Shown piece after piece: positions 13,190 to 26,086 of a stretch of 64,000 nt of DNA. Made by a program: the position numbers and the translations under genes. The notes beneath the pieces are model-generated. The model made no database searches. It was given only the letters and a program-made list of their open reading frames with translations, and had not been told where the DNA came from. The first letter of the stretch is position 1. Each line of letters begins with the position of its first letter. Source of the DNA: Cranoglanis bouderius (lineage: Eukaryota > Chordata > Actinopteri > Siluriformes > Cranoglanididae); the NCBI GenBank assembly GCA_023630585.1, contig CM042548.1:20837027-20901026 (forward strand), written 5' to 3'.

Positions 13190-13782
13190 CTTACTGTCCA
13201 CTTTAATAGGAACACCCGTACTCCCTGCCCATTATCCAATCAGACAATCATATGGTAGCAGCACAAATGGACAGAAGAAGATCGTAAATACATTGTCTGC
13301 TCTTTTTCCAGTCTTCAACTGTTCAGTTTAGGTGTGCCTGTGCCCATGGAAAGCCTCAGGTTCTTGTTCTTGGCTTGGAATGGAACTTTATGTGGTCTTC
13401 TGCTTTTGTAGCCCATCTGCCTCAAGGTTTGGCTTGTTGTGTATTCTGAGATGCTTTTCTGTTCACCACAGATGTAGAGAGTGGCTGTTTGAGTTACCAT
13501 AATCTCGAACAAGTCTGACGAAATGTGTTCTGCGGAATTTATTTTACAATTAAAAGGGTCTCTGGCTGCAAAATGTTCAAATCTCGCACCAGCACTTGTT
13601 TTTCATTGACTCTCACCTAAACATATGACTTATTCCACACACATGATGTTTTTTTTTTCCCACACCATTCTGTGTAAACTCTAGACACTGTTGTGATTTT
13701 ATGCATTGCACTGCTGCCAAATGATTGACTGACAAGATGATTGCATAAATGGGTACAGGGGTTCCTATTAAAGTGGCCGGGG
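13190..13782 (-). mobile_element. Deleted Tc1 family A derivative (MITE-like)
   Basis: Both ends carry the family A terminal repeat: CCACTTTAATAGGAACACC near 13199 and its inverse CCTATTAAAGTGGCC near 13764-13778. Inside are only parts of the transposase on the minus strand: the block before the first catalytic Asp near 13310-13460 and the N-terminal region near 13650-13700. A 101-bp foreign segment (13522-13622) replaces the usual sequence between them. Non-autonomous. Confidence 0.75.
13522..13622. repeat. 101-bp repeat, copy 1
   Basis: This segment is nearly identical to 30406-30506 (same order throughout, roughly ten substitutions by eye). Here it sits inside a Tc1 family A derivative; the other copy abuts a family C relic. 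It contains GTTCAAATC, which resembles a polymerase III B box, but the flanking stem does not pair like a tRNA T-arm. Identity unknown. Confidence 0.75.
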
Positions 13783-14197
13783 TATTTTTTATTCAAATTT
13801 TTATTTTTTAACACGTGGTATGTCATATGATGTAAGTTGTAGTATTCGTGAAACTGAAAGTTAAGAAGATGGGATCCCTGCTGCAGATTATTCACAAGGG
13901 TATAAGAGCGAAACTGTAGCTCCATGAGTCATTCGGTTCATTTGGTTCAGTAGGTTTGCCTTTGCAGCTTTAAAATGCCAGAGGTGCTTGAAAGTATGAC
14001 TTTAGTCATTGTACCTTTTTTAGATAATATTCGATTAAAAAACAGGCCCATGGTCATCAATGAATCTGTAGAAGCGGTTACGTTTCATGGATTTTCGTCT
14101 GTATTCGAGAATAAATGATATGGTGCATAAAATTGTACCAATAGACAGTCGTAGCTAGCTAGCGGGATAACTACCGAGATATTCACTGGCAAATCTA
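13783..14197. other. Non-coding sequence
   Basis: Nothing recognised. Confidence 0.4.
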
Positions 14198-14434
14198 CTC
14201 ACTCACTCACGTTCACTGTCCTGGGAACATAGGGCATGAGGCAGGAATGCAGCTTTAAAATGGGACTCCGGTCCATAGCAGGGTACCATGGACACACACA
14301 CACATTCACATACTCATTCACACCTGGGGGCAATTCAGCACAGCCAATCCACCTACTGACGTGATTTTGGGACATGGAAGGAAGCCAGAGAACCCCACGC
14401 AGACACTTGGAGAAGATGCACAGAAACTCTGCGG
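14198..14434 (-). mobile_element. SINE (type B), minus strand, head truncated
   Basis: Reverse complement of the family seen at 15581-15893: the (CACT)n-like tail at 14198-14213, then GGACTCCGGTCCATAGCAGGG, CACACCTGGGGGCAATTCAGC, GCCAATCCACCTAC and GAACCCCACGCAGACAC. It ends before the polymerase III promoter boxes, so it is a 5'-truncated copy. Confidence 0.7.
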
Positions 14435-15580
14435 CAAATCTATTCCTAGGGGAAACTTGCACTGTATGTAGTTCTAGCGGGTTAGTAAGAACACCACCTT
14501 CTGTATATCTTGTAAACGTGCTACCTTTTTAAACAAAAAAGTAACCTAAAGTTGTAGAGATTTACAAGAGTAACACTCTGATTTGAAAAAGACCAGAGTA
14601 AACCAGAGTGTACTTGCTTGCAGTAGTTGCGTAGGAGGAACTTAATTTTTCCCATGGACCTCATGCTTCCACAAAGTCCAACTTGAAAAGCAATGCTACA
14701 TCATATCCGGTGCCTGTGCCTTATTATGATCTTTCCTCTAAAACAAACAAGCCATTTTCCCCCTCCATTATGCTAGAAAATCCAAGATGGGTTCCTAGTT
14801 GTCTGGGATGTTGTGTAGGAAGTGTTAGAAGACTTCTGATTTATTTTAACTCATTCATTTTCTTTTACAAACACAGTCACATGCCCACACACATATTGGC
14901 CAGGGGTTAGATCGTGTTCCTTTGGTGTTAGAGGTCCGCACAGGCCTCCCCTGCTCTTCTGTGGGAACTTGGCCAGTCATCTGTGGAGTTATGAGAGGCA
15001 TGTGGGGGAGAGGAAGCCGTGGTTTGGTGTGTCAGCGCCTTATGTGCGTTCCATTCTGTTAACCTTCCACTCTAGCTTTTTGACTCATCTGGATCCCTCT
15101 GGTCCTTTGAGATGGGTGTGTGTGAATGTGGGGGAGGAAACAAGCTGTTTCTTCTTTAGGAGGTTTGTTCAGTACTGTTTTTATGGCGTCTAGGAGAATG
15201 AAGAACAGAATGGTAAGTCAGTGCATGATCAATACTATTTGAATGGAGAGTAATGATGAGTGAGTGAGCAAATCAGGGAGTGAATCGGTGAATGAATCAG
15301 TGCGAAGCTTTTGCTGCTGAAAGTGTTTTGGAGTTTGCAGTAGGACAATAACAGTGCCATTTTGCATTGTACGTAAGACTTTGAAGTGTATTAGCACAGC
15401 AGTGGATATATACACAGATTTATTTTAAGATGACACAAGATTCCACTATTTCATAAAGTGTTTGCAACTGTAGGGCATCGGTTTATGCCTAGACAATGTG
15501 TGATGAGTTGCCTTTTAAATTGAGGTTGGTCAGAACATAATTATGAATATGAATTCAGTAGAAATATTCTGCAGTCCGTG
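14435..15580. other. Non-coding sequence
   Basis: No coding exon or mobile element recognised. Two frames of about 75 codons (14683-14910, 14969-15193) have no domain. Confidence 0.35.
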
Positions 15581-15893
15581 GCATGGTGGCACAGTCGTTA
15601 GTGTTGCTGCTTCACGGCTCCGGGGTCTCCAGTGCAGTCCTGAGCTTGGGTTAATGTCTGTGCAGACATTTTGCACGTTCTTCCCGTGTTTATTTGGGTT
15701 TTCTCCCACCTCCCAAAAACATGCAGGTAGGTGGATTGGCTACACTAAATTGCCTTTAGGTGTGAATGTGTGTGTGCGTAGTGCCCTGTGATGGACTGGC
15801 ATCCAGCCCAGGGTGTATTCCCACCCAGTGCTCCCGGGATAGGCTCCAGTTCCACCGTGACCCCTTGCAATGACGTGCAGTTACTGAAATAAG
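15581..15893 (+). mobile_element. tRNA-derived SINE (type B), near full length
   Basis: The head GCATGGTGGCACAGTCGTTAG carries an A-box-like TGGCACAGTCG. About 40 bp on is a degenerate B box (CCAGTGCAGTCC). The body contains TTTTCTCCCACCTCCCAAAA, GTAGGTGGATTGGCTAC, GTGTGAATGTGTGTG, CCAGCCCAGGGTGTATTCCC and GATAGGCTCC. The tail ends in GTTACTGAAATAAGACAG. The decayed B box suggests an old, silent copy. Confidence 0.8.
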
Positions 15894-17220
15894 ACAGTCA
15901 CAATTCTGATTCTTTAGATTATATGTATATAATGTCTTAATACACAGTTTACACGGATTCTGAATCTTTTACATCTACTTTATTACATTATTAGTCATTA
16001 ATTCACAGTTATTAACTTGGATATAATAGCAAACATTTTTTCCTGATCAAAAATGAGGAAAATACAGAAGCTTTTTTTTTTTTTTCACAAAAGAAAAGTT
16101 ATTATGCAGATGTTTTTTGCTGAGTCTGTGACAAAAAAGGAAGCCCATCTTGACCTCTTGGTTTTCCCAGCGAAGCTCTTGATCTGTCCTCTATTCATTG
16201 TGGGAAAAATAGAGAACCCGCCTCCAGTCTATCTTTAGTTCAGGATATTAGCCATATGGGGAGGGCTGTGTGATCTCATGTAAACTCAACACAGCCTCAA
16301 GATTGAAAATCCATAAGGATTCACACAAGCCTCCTTGACAATAAATATTAGGACAGGGGCAAGGTTAACTGATGGGTGCATTTTTATTTATTTATTTTAA
16401 AGCAACTCCTGAAATCCAACTAAATCTGTCTAACTAATTAGGATTCTTGCTTGAGATTGGGTTTGATGAACTACATATAATGGCAGCCTATCTACTTCCT
16501 TTCAATTCATAGTTTCAAATCTGTTTTAGCTAGTAGCAAAGACAAGTTTAATCTATTCCACTTTGTACAGATGTCAAAAATGAAAGGCAACAAAGACATT
16601 CTAAAGGATCTGAGTAATATTGTAGTCTACACGTTTTCTTGTGTATATTTCAGTGACGCGTTGATGTCAGTGAGCATGACGCGGTTCAAATACCCCCTTC
16701 ACCGAGGCAAATACCCCACACTGGTACCGTTTACTGTAAACGAGGAAGGTTTGAGACATTTGTGCAAACCGCTGGCCCGGGAGCTCATGGTGCACTGAGC
16801 AAAGCTGCGTGGGGCTGTGTGTGGGCAGCCATGACACAGATGACTCAGCACCCAGCAGAAAAAAAACTCCCTTAATAACTCATTTAAACTGATCTAGAAT
16901 GCAGACTGAAGGATTCTTTAGCTATTTATTTGTTAAAAATAACACTCAGGACTGTAATATGGTTAGTTCAGAGTAGATACTGAGTATAAATTGTTTGATG
17001 TATTACTATCAGACACAGGAGTTAGTGGCAAAAGGTAAGAAATTATACATACTTTTATATACAGTGTCCAGTATACTGTAGCAGATCCATACTACAAATC
17101 TAATATATTCTTGATCTGGAAAGAATTCGTTATTTATCAAAATATTTTAGTTTTTCGTTTAGTTATGCTTCACCGGCCTCTTTATAATTTGACTTGTTTG
17201 CTGAACTTTACATTTTATTC

Positions 17221-17302
17221 AGGCACCACGTCATTTTCTGAGCATATCTGACCGCCACATAGGCACCACGTCATTTATGGCAACCATAACTGACCACTAA
17301 AT
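17221..17302. repeat. Two-unit 40-bp tandem repeat
   Basis: AGGCACCACGTCATTT opens both units (17221 and 17261). Each ends in a CTGACC box followed by similar bases. Both units contain CACGTCA, the inverse of the CRE/ATF-type TGACGTG. Confidence 0.7.
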
Positions 17303-20300
17303 ATTGCTTTTGGTAGTTTGCTTTTATATCATGTATTTCATGCCAATATTTTGTGTCAACGTGAACAGGTAGCACTGTGTACAAGCATTGATCAACATAA
17401 AAACTAATTCTGGCAGTTCAATAATTCTTCTTCTTCTTCTTAAGTTTTGTTAGAGTCTAGTTAGTACATAAAATTACTTAGTGCAGATTTACAAAAATTG
17501 AGGAAATTCTGTTACAGTTTAATATTTAATATATTTGAATTCAAAATCATTTAAAAGGGCTATAATAATATGTAGATACTTTTTATTTCTATGCAGATTT
17601 TGTTTAGTTTTATATGTAGATATATTTCTGTGTGGAACTGTCAAGGATGTAAGGTAAAATATTTACTGTAAGCTTATACTATTACTTTTAATAACAGTAA
17701 AGTACTAAATACAATCATAAATAAATTCTATTTTACATATTATATAGTGTGGCAAATAAGCTACTACATGGCCTCACTTACAGTAATTTCGTTTAAACAG
17801 ACCGAAACAAATTTACTGCCTGATTGTATTGTTAGGTGAAATTTCTGGTAAATATGAAATAAGGCAACGATTTTGAAATGTCACGTTAATGTCACAGGTA
17901 AAGATCAGTATCGGTATCACATCTGGTATAACATGACTAAGAAATTGCCTGTTTGATCATCTAAGTCAGGTTTCAGTCATATTTATGGTCATAGCGAACT
18001 AAACAAATTCTTGTTTGTGAAGCTGATAGTCATTTCTGCAAGTTTCTTTTCTAATGTTGGTAAGAATCAGCAAATTTTCTCAAAGAAGTCACTAGGTTCA
18101 AATAAGGTTGCTGACGCATAAGTCAGATGCACTGTGTGGGTGTGGGTGGTCAAGGCCCAAAACGGGGGTTGTGCTTTGAGTCAGCTCAACTGCAAACTGC
18201 AAATGCTAAAAACAAAAGCTTATTATTCTCAAGTGTAAAACAAGTGATGAACAATATATGGAATTACAGAAACATGCTGGAGAAATTAGTCCTCAGTTTT
18301 GTCGGTAACACCTCTGACACACTGGTATTGACAATACCTGATCATTGTGGTCGTATGTGTATTGGGCTGTTGAAAGGAAAGTGTTGTTAGGTGTTGTGCT
18401 GATCAAACTTGATAAAGACAGCCACCTTTAATAAGTGCTTTCATGTTCGGTACACATGCACAGTGGTGTGTGTCTTTGAAGTTTTCATTTTGAGAAATTA
18501 TACTGACTAACATCTTTGTATTAGAGTGTTTTTTGTTTTTTTTTCTTTCTAAAAGAAAAAAACATTTATACTTATGATCTGGTCTGCATATAAATGTTTC
18601 TCTTTATTGAATAGAATTAATACAGATTGCTACTTTTGTATCACCGTAAATCCTACATGATTTATCTAATGTATTTTTTTTTATAGTTACTCGTTTCATT
18701 TTGTTTTTCTCTTCTGGGACATGCTCAACAGAGATTTTTTTTATCTCTCCAAGAACAAACAACTAATTGACTGCCAGTTGCCTGCCTGCTAAGCATCATG
18801 TACCATAATGCACTGTGACATACTTGTATATGTAAATGAATTTTTAATTAATAATTAGTCTGGTGTTAGTTATTTCACTAATTTGTGTCTAGAGATTGAA
18901 CCACCAGTGGATCCGTTTGCTTGTACTTAAATCAGTGATCTTTAGTTGAGAATTACTACAGTATTTCTGTTTCAAATATGCATCCTTTTTGAATTCTGCG
19001 GTGATACTTTGTTGTGCAGTCACATATAAAAGCAGTTACTGACAATACGTTTCTGACACTGAAAAACCCGATGCTTTATATCTGACCACATCTGACTAAA
19101 CTCAAGAGGTTTGTAAGAGAATATGAAACTCCTACATTATTGTGGCACATTTTAAAGTGCAAACATATCACATTGTACCTTTTTGTTTTTTTTTTGTTTG
19201 TACTTTTTCCACCGATGATGCTAATACATTTTTTTATTTTTCTTTATCCTATTCACATATTTCGATTTATGTGCAATGTCTTATTAATTTTTTTTGTTGT
19301 TTAAGTTAAAGGAGTATTTTCAACTAAAAGAAAAACAGACCAGCATTATTCTTGCTTACAGTATGCTGTCACTAATCTTCCTGATAGCTAAATTCCTACC
19401 TGTTCAGAATACACCCTGACCAATTTTATTATTTTATTATTAAATTTATCTTGCCTCTGGTATTGATTTGAATTTGAATTGACATAGTGTTTGTTTTTCT
19501 GTTGTTGTTGTTTTGTACTTGCCTATTGGATTTATATAGTGCTCAGAGCAACTTAAATTGTACTCACTTTTTAGAGGAAAGCAATTCTATGGCATGTGTA
19601 TAGTAGGGTCAATGAAGTAACGGTTAGGAGTTAGTAAAGGCTTAACATAAAAAAAAAAAAAAAAAAACATTACATCATATATGTATGTATTATATGTTCG
19701 GTAACCTACTTTACACTGCAATGCAGTACAGCTGTGAACTAAACAATAATATAGTGTTATTTTCTGTTTTTAGACTCTGTCGTCATATTGTGAAATGTAG
19801 AGTAATTTTTTTTTCATTACATGGAAATGCTAGACCTGCCAGAAATGCACACTGAATATTCATTCATGACTAATTTTGTTTTATGAAACGGTTCATGAGT
19901 AGGTGCTGTTTCAGTGCTGTTTTGTTTTCGCATGTGTATTCCGTTCACGTGTTCCTCATACAGGCTGCACTACTTTAACTTACCATAGGGGGGCAGCGTT
20001 TATAAACTAATGGACACTGTGTGTTTTGTTCGGCGAGACAACAGACACGGCGTGTTTTTGTTTTGTTTTGGGGTTTTTTTTTTTGTTTTTTTTTCCCTCC
20101 TCACAAGATGTCACGCAATTTCGAAATGCGAAAAGAGATTAATATATCTCATCTTTTATACTCTAATGCCCTTATTAATAGTCCATGTTAAAACAGTCAG
20201 GTTTGTACAGGCTCCCATTTGACAGCACTAAAACAGATTACACAAGCACTTTTGCTGTTATAATACTGTACAATATTGTGCTGGATATAGCACTATAGAG

Positions 20301-21723
20301 TTGTAATATAGTACCTGGTCGGAAAAATAAAAACAGTTATTTTAATTAGGCATAAAGTGACGCGAGCAGCACTTGTAAATACCTACAAAACAATTCAATC
20401 TAGCAAAACAGATCATTACTTAGTTTCAGATACAATGTCAGTCAAAGCAGATACAACACTTCAGTTTTTAAATAGGAAATATGTTGCTGTAGAAGGTGTA
20501 AAGGACATTTCACAATTTTTTTTTTTTTTGCAAATGATCTAGAATTTATTTACATTTAATGACACATTTTATTCACACGTGGCATAATTTAGCTAGAAGT
20601 CAGACCATAAATATTTATTTACCATAAACCATTTCATAGCCTACATCACATAAATATGTTATGGAAAATGGCTGCCACACACTGTAAAATAGGCCTGTTT
20701 GATAAGTTTTAATGCAGACAATATTTAATGGCATTTTGTACCATAAGTTCACAAATGTATATCATGTGGGCTATTAAATATCGCCAGAGTACCACAGTAA
20801 AATAACATTAGTTGACCACATATGATAAACATTACTTAGATTCGAGTGTTCGGCTGTTTTACTGTGAAATTCCCTTCATGTGTATTCGTGATGAACATTT
20901 GTAGTACATGTGTAAAGACCACTGCTGGCAGTTTATCTATTTTAGTATATCAGTATAATCAGTTCACATTAAATGTGGTGGTTAATTTGACATTATAGAG
21001 CAAACTGTGGCGCTCACTTCATGTGAGGGTGGATAAAAACAACCACATTTGTGTTACACAAAGACGGTATTATCAAGCTGACTCGCTTTCCGTCGCATAT
21101 TCTCTAATCCGCTGTTTATAATCGTCTTGAAATTTGCATGCGTCTGAAATACATTTCTCCTGCCTTAAATCAGGGTCAAATTCCGTTTCTATTAACTTCC
21201 ATTATTTCTTTTGTGAATAGTAATCGTCAGTGCTCAGAGTGCTGTTGAAAAACCGCCCACCCCAGGCTGTATCAACAGACTATTTTTGTTGTATGGAGAA
21301 AGATAATATAGCATATGTCGTGTTTAAGCTAATAGGCTACGTTTACTGTTCGACATGAAACGAAATTTAGCCTACCTGTATAATTTATTGCCGTAGTCAT
21401 GTTTAACGTCTGCATTAAACCCACACGCCCGAAGTTACTACTTTCAGTCAATTACAGGCGCTGAAAACCGAAAGGTCAAGTTTTTTAAAGAAATTTTTCC
21501 ACACGCACACTATCGTTGTTATTTGAGTCGGTAGTCGACTGAGAGTCCCGAGTTATGCCTTTTGATTTCATAGCGATGCAAATGTAATGTTCATTCTAAA
21601 ATTGCCTTTACTCTTTACATCTTATCTCTATCTGTAATTACTAATGTAAACAATAATTATAGAAACACACACAAAAGACTGTGTACTGATGTGAGAGCTA
21701 ATATAAGATAGAGAACATATGTG

Positions 21724-21801
21724 TATATAATATATGATAGCATATTATATACTATCATATATTATATTATATTATTTTATATTATATATGATAGTATATT
21801 A
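21724..21801. repeat. AT-rich alternating hairpins
   Basis: ATATGATAG, CTATCATAT and ATATGATAG alternate across 78 bp, so either adjacent pair can fold. The first stem is about 12 bp, perfect, with an 11-bp loop. Confidence 0.7.
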
Positions 21802-22993
21802 TTTCCACTATTTTGTTTTGAGTCAGGTTAAAAGTTTAAATTCTTTGGTTACAGAGACATTAACAGGGATGTCTTAATTTGATTGTCTGCTACCATATTA
21901 GCACACAGCATTACTAGCCTACTGTATACTGGTCACATACTTTATACATATAAAATCACAGCATAAACGACACAGCAAAATAAGCGGTTGTGTGTTAATT
22001 CAAGGCTGAAAATTTGCCTTGTGTATTTAGTATAGAAAAAAAGGTGTGTATGAGGCTCCTGGCCTCACTTTTGTTGGTTATTCACATCAGAATTCTGACT
22101 GACAAAATGCCTGAGCCACATTGCTTTGATTTTTGGCTTGGCCTTTTTCCTTTCTTAAAGTAATCAAATGCAAAATATCTCAAACGTTCTTCTAAAGCTG
22201 CAAATGAAATGATGACAAAAAATGTATTTAAAAGTATATCACTGATATATGTGTGAGGACAGTGATATGATGGTTAGTGTAGTCTGTGTTACACCTTTTC
22301 AAAATGCATTCATGTAAAAATCAAATTTGGAATTTGCCTACATGGGAAGCATACACTCTGACTTTTCTGTGACAAAGCTGTTGTATTGTTTATGACAATA
22401 GACTTTAAATTTAGACGTGAAATTATGTAGCTTTTCACTGTACAAACCGAGGAGTGTACAGACATTAAATCACGTGAAGAGAAAGCTAAAATATAGGCTA
22501 TAATTTACAAATGCTTGCCAGATGGTAATCTTTATGCCTTTGATATGAGAGCATATCGATGTTTTGTTTATGTCTCAACTAACCTCGGCCCGGTTCGAAG
22601 CGATAGTCTTCCTAATGTTACAAGCTGGACTCAAAGAATTGAGCATAAATACCTGTTTTAGACATTGTTTCCACTCTCTTACTGCTGTTATCTTTATGTC
22701 TATGTTTTATCTCTCTCTTTCTCTTTCTCCAGCATGCAAGATTCAGTCAGGAGCACTAGTTGCTTTTCACTCTCTTTGGTGATTACTGCTTTCCTAATAA
22801 GCGAATTAAGTTGGCGGAAACGATTTGCTCTGCAATTTAAAGATATGGCTTGATTAAAGTTGCCTGCATCGAGGATCCCTGGATTACATTAGATTAGCTC
22901 TAATGGTATTTATTATGTTACTTGATTTTTGAATTGTCTTTTGATGCTACATTGCGTCTGAGTGTAATCTTATGGTGGAATAATCATATTCTA

Positions 22994-23241
22994 CAGGGTG
23001 TCCCAAAAGTCTCCATACATAGGGGAAGTTAACACTTTTTAGCAAAATGTAACTGTATTTACAAAACATCCTCTGCATGGGTCCCTCTCCCAGTTTGGCA
23101 ACAGTGTCGTGTGTGTGATGTGTGTGTGATGTGCCAGTTAAAGTCCATGGCTAAGTACAAAACTAAGTATGAAAAATTTGGAAAGACATTTTGGTAAAAA
23201 GTGTTAATTTCCCCTGCGAATGGAGACTTTTGGGACACCCT
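22994..23241. mobile_element. Mariner-type MITE, about 248 bp
   Basis: The left end CAGGGTGTCCCAAAAGTCTC and the right end GAGACTTTTGGGACACCC form terminal inverted repeats that stay similar for about 48 bp (AGTTAACACTTTTT inside). TA flanks both sides. There is no transposase frame. It is mobilised, if at all, by an unrelated mariner-like source. Confidence 0.8.
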
Positions 23242-23290
23242 ATATATGTGCTCGTTTTTGTTTGGTTGTCATTTGTGCATTCAAGCAGAA

Positions 23291-23291
<1 letters not shown>

Positions 23292-23326
<35 letters not shown>

Positions 23327-23357
23327 AAGAAAGAAAGAGAGAGAAAGAAAGAGAGAA
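23292..23357. repeat. (TG)n(GA)n/(GAAA)n microsatellite
   Basis: A short TG tract passes into GA repeats interspersed with GAAA. The Arg-Glu frames over it are artefacts. Confidence 0.9.
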
Positions 23358-23543
23358 AATATGCAATACCTAATGAAGCCTTTCGAACAGATATCTTTCT
23401 TAGGTAAAAAAGTTTATAAAACATGGTCTTTCCCTGCACTGGTTTATTTGAGGCTACTGGCTAACGTATATATTATAGCAGTATAGCACTGATTTTTGTA
23501 CTTCACTAAAATTTGAAAAAGCTTCAAGATTATGTAATTATGC

Positions 23544-23548
<5 letters not shown>

Positions 23549-23617
<69 letters not shown>
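23549..23617. repeat. (AT)n microsatellite
   Basis: About 69 bp of alternating AT, followed by ACACACC. Confidence 0.95.
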
Positions 23618-23622
<5 letters not shown>

Positions 23623-26055
23623 CATGGACTTCAGAACAATGTCTGTTGAAGCTTTGTTATAGTTTTGTTAGGTTCCCAGTACTCAAGGCATGAGTGATTC
23701 ATTCATTGACAAAAGACAGAGTTTGAAATCTCTAAAAGATGTGTTGTTATTTACGCTGTTGTATTTTGGGAATTTGGGAATTGGTCAATTTACAGCAAAC
23801 AGGAAATTCTAAATTGATATCTTTTCTTGTCTTGTAATCGTTGGTGACAGTATGACTAACAAGCATGTGAAGGGAAGCTGTACGTAGCAATGAACAGAAA
23901 ATAGCAATTGTGCCCTAGTGTATAACTTCATGTGAACAGGAAGATGATGGTGAGTCAAGCACTTATTCACTTATTCACATCGTAATGAAAAATAAACTCA
24001 CTATTTGTCAAAAAAAAAAAAAAGTGCAGAGTTTATAATGTAAGTGGTATCATTTGGTGTTATTCAGTAAATCCTGTCTTCAGTTGTGTTCATTTTTGGT
24101 ATAGTTTTTTACACAGTCATAATTCGAGCCATATATGCAGTTGAAACATCCAACATTTTCAAAATAATTTCATCACTGGGCCTGACATTTTCTGTTTTAG
24201 TTGTAAAGTAGGCTGTAAAAGCAGGCCAGTAATATCAGGTCTGGCTGATATTCGGATGCGATTGCAAGTGAAAACAAGAGGGTGACATTATAATGACGAT
24301 GTGAGCAGATTACATCTCTGAAAGCTGAGCATCGTCAAACGTAGCTGAGGAAGAGTGAAACTCTAGTGGACTTCTATAGTGCAGTATTTAAAAGAGCATC
24401 GATGGCTGGTTGTTCTGCTTTGAATGAGGAAATTGAGCAAGGGACCTTATTTAAGTCCTGATATGGAAACATCACATTCTTGTAAAAAAAAAAAAAAAAA
24501 AAAAAAAAGGTTCCCAAGCTTCATGTGTCCCTAAACACACATTTGTAATAGTAGATTGTGACAGTGGGTGACATGTGACATGTGACATTTAATGATGGGT
24601 GACATTTTATGTACTGAATTCCAGGAACGATAAACATTTTACGATTACTCAAAGTGTGAATAGTTAAAATAATGGGAAGGTAGACAATTAGAGAGAGAAA
24701 TACAGAATTACAGAGCTGTCACACTAAATCTAGTGTCTGAATGTTTATTAATGTGTTCCATTTATTTGCCAGTAAACTCAAATTAGTCATCAGTCACCAG
24801 CGGGTTTCTTAAATCTCTTGCCACAAATGTATTTTTAGGACAGAACAGTGTCTTTATTCATTTAAGGGCATTTTAGAGTCTCAATCACCTCTGTGTAATT
24901 TCATTTTGGAGATTGTTGAAGCAGTGTGGCCTATTCAACAGCTGTGACCTTTAACCTTTTGCTTGCCCAGCTGCAGCAGTTCAACCAGTCACTGCACGGG
25001 TTTCCGTGTGTACCAACTTTTTCACCATCTAAAAAGAAACGATATGTCTACGTATCCAGTGCAGTTCTATTTTTAAATCGTTTTTTGTTTTTTTAAATGT
25101 GCAAGGGTTTTCAAGCTCACTTGCACAGAAAGTGTTAAGTGACAATTGCCCTGATAATATATGAACAGTTAAAATACTGTTTCAGGATGAGCAATGCAAA
25201 AGGTGTGTGTGTGCGTGTGTGTCAGAGGGAAGAGATAGCGTGGGCTGAATTTGAATGCCGAGATGCCAAGCAGAAAACATAGGATGTGTAAATGCCACAT
25301 AGAAATATTGAATCCTTCTCAAAATATTGCACAGCCCTGAATAATATGCATGACCTTTTTTTCTTTTTTCAGAAAACCACAAGCCTTCTCAGTTTTGTTT
25401 TTCGGGCGTAATTTGGCTTATGTTTAAGTTCACCATCTTTGTGTTAAGACAAACATTCTTCGAACCTCTGCAGGTTAGCAGCAGATTTAGAAATGTGCAC
25501 AGCCATAAAAACAAAACTGATATGTAGACTTTTTCCATCAGTCTGTTGTCCTGCGCACACTTGATTTGGTATTGTTAGCAGGTTGCAGTGTAGTGTGTAG
25601 AGCACTGTCATGTGGCAGTGTTTAAATGAGATGTTTATATGGTTGGTTGTTTTGTTTTATTTTTTTTTTTAAATTATTCTTAGACTTTATGCTTTATGTG
25701 TAATGTACGTTAACTGAGTTTGCAGCTGTTGATGAAAACAGGTCCATGACATATTTGACTGCTAGAACAGAAATACAGGATTGCTTATGCACTTTACTCC
25801 ATGCACATGACTATACAACTATACAAATATACAACTGTACTATACAAATAGATTTAATTTGACTCAGCAAGTGACACTTCATTTAACAGTGATGTGAATT
25901 TTCTGCTATTGTAATTACAGATCACTGAGTAGTTGTTTTTGTTGTTTTTAGTGGCTTATTGCTTATCACAAACTTCTCATTTTGTTTTGACCATGCTGCC
26001 TTAACATTAGTCGACTCTCAAAAGCCACGAGGTGGGCGTATGTTTCCAACACAAT

Positions 26056-26086
<31 letters not shown>

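Larger units (their letters stand above)
15894..22993. other. 7.1-kb repeat-poor non-coding interval
   Basis: No transposon with recognisable ends and no convincing coding exon in about 7 kb, in contrast to the dense insertions on either side. It holds a 40-bp tandem repeat (17221-17302), an AT hairpin cluster (21724-21801) and several poly-T runs. It also holds a relatively GC-rich stretch at 16660-16860 with a MARE-like TGACTCAGCA, and an octamer ATTTGCAT near 21132. This is compatible with an intron or regulatory landscape; nothing proves it. Confidence 0.35.
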
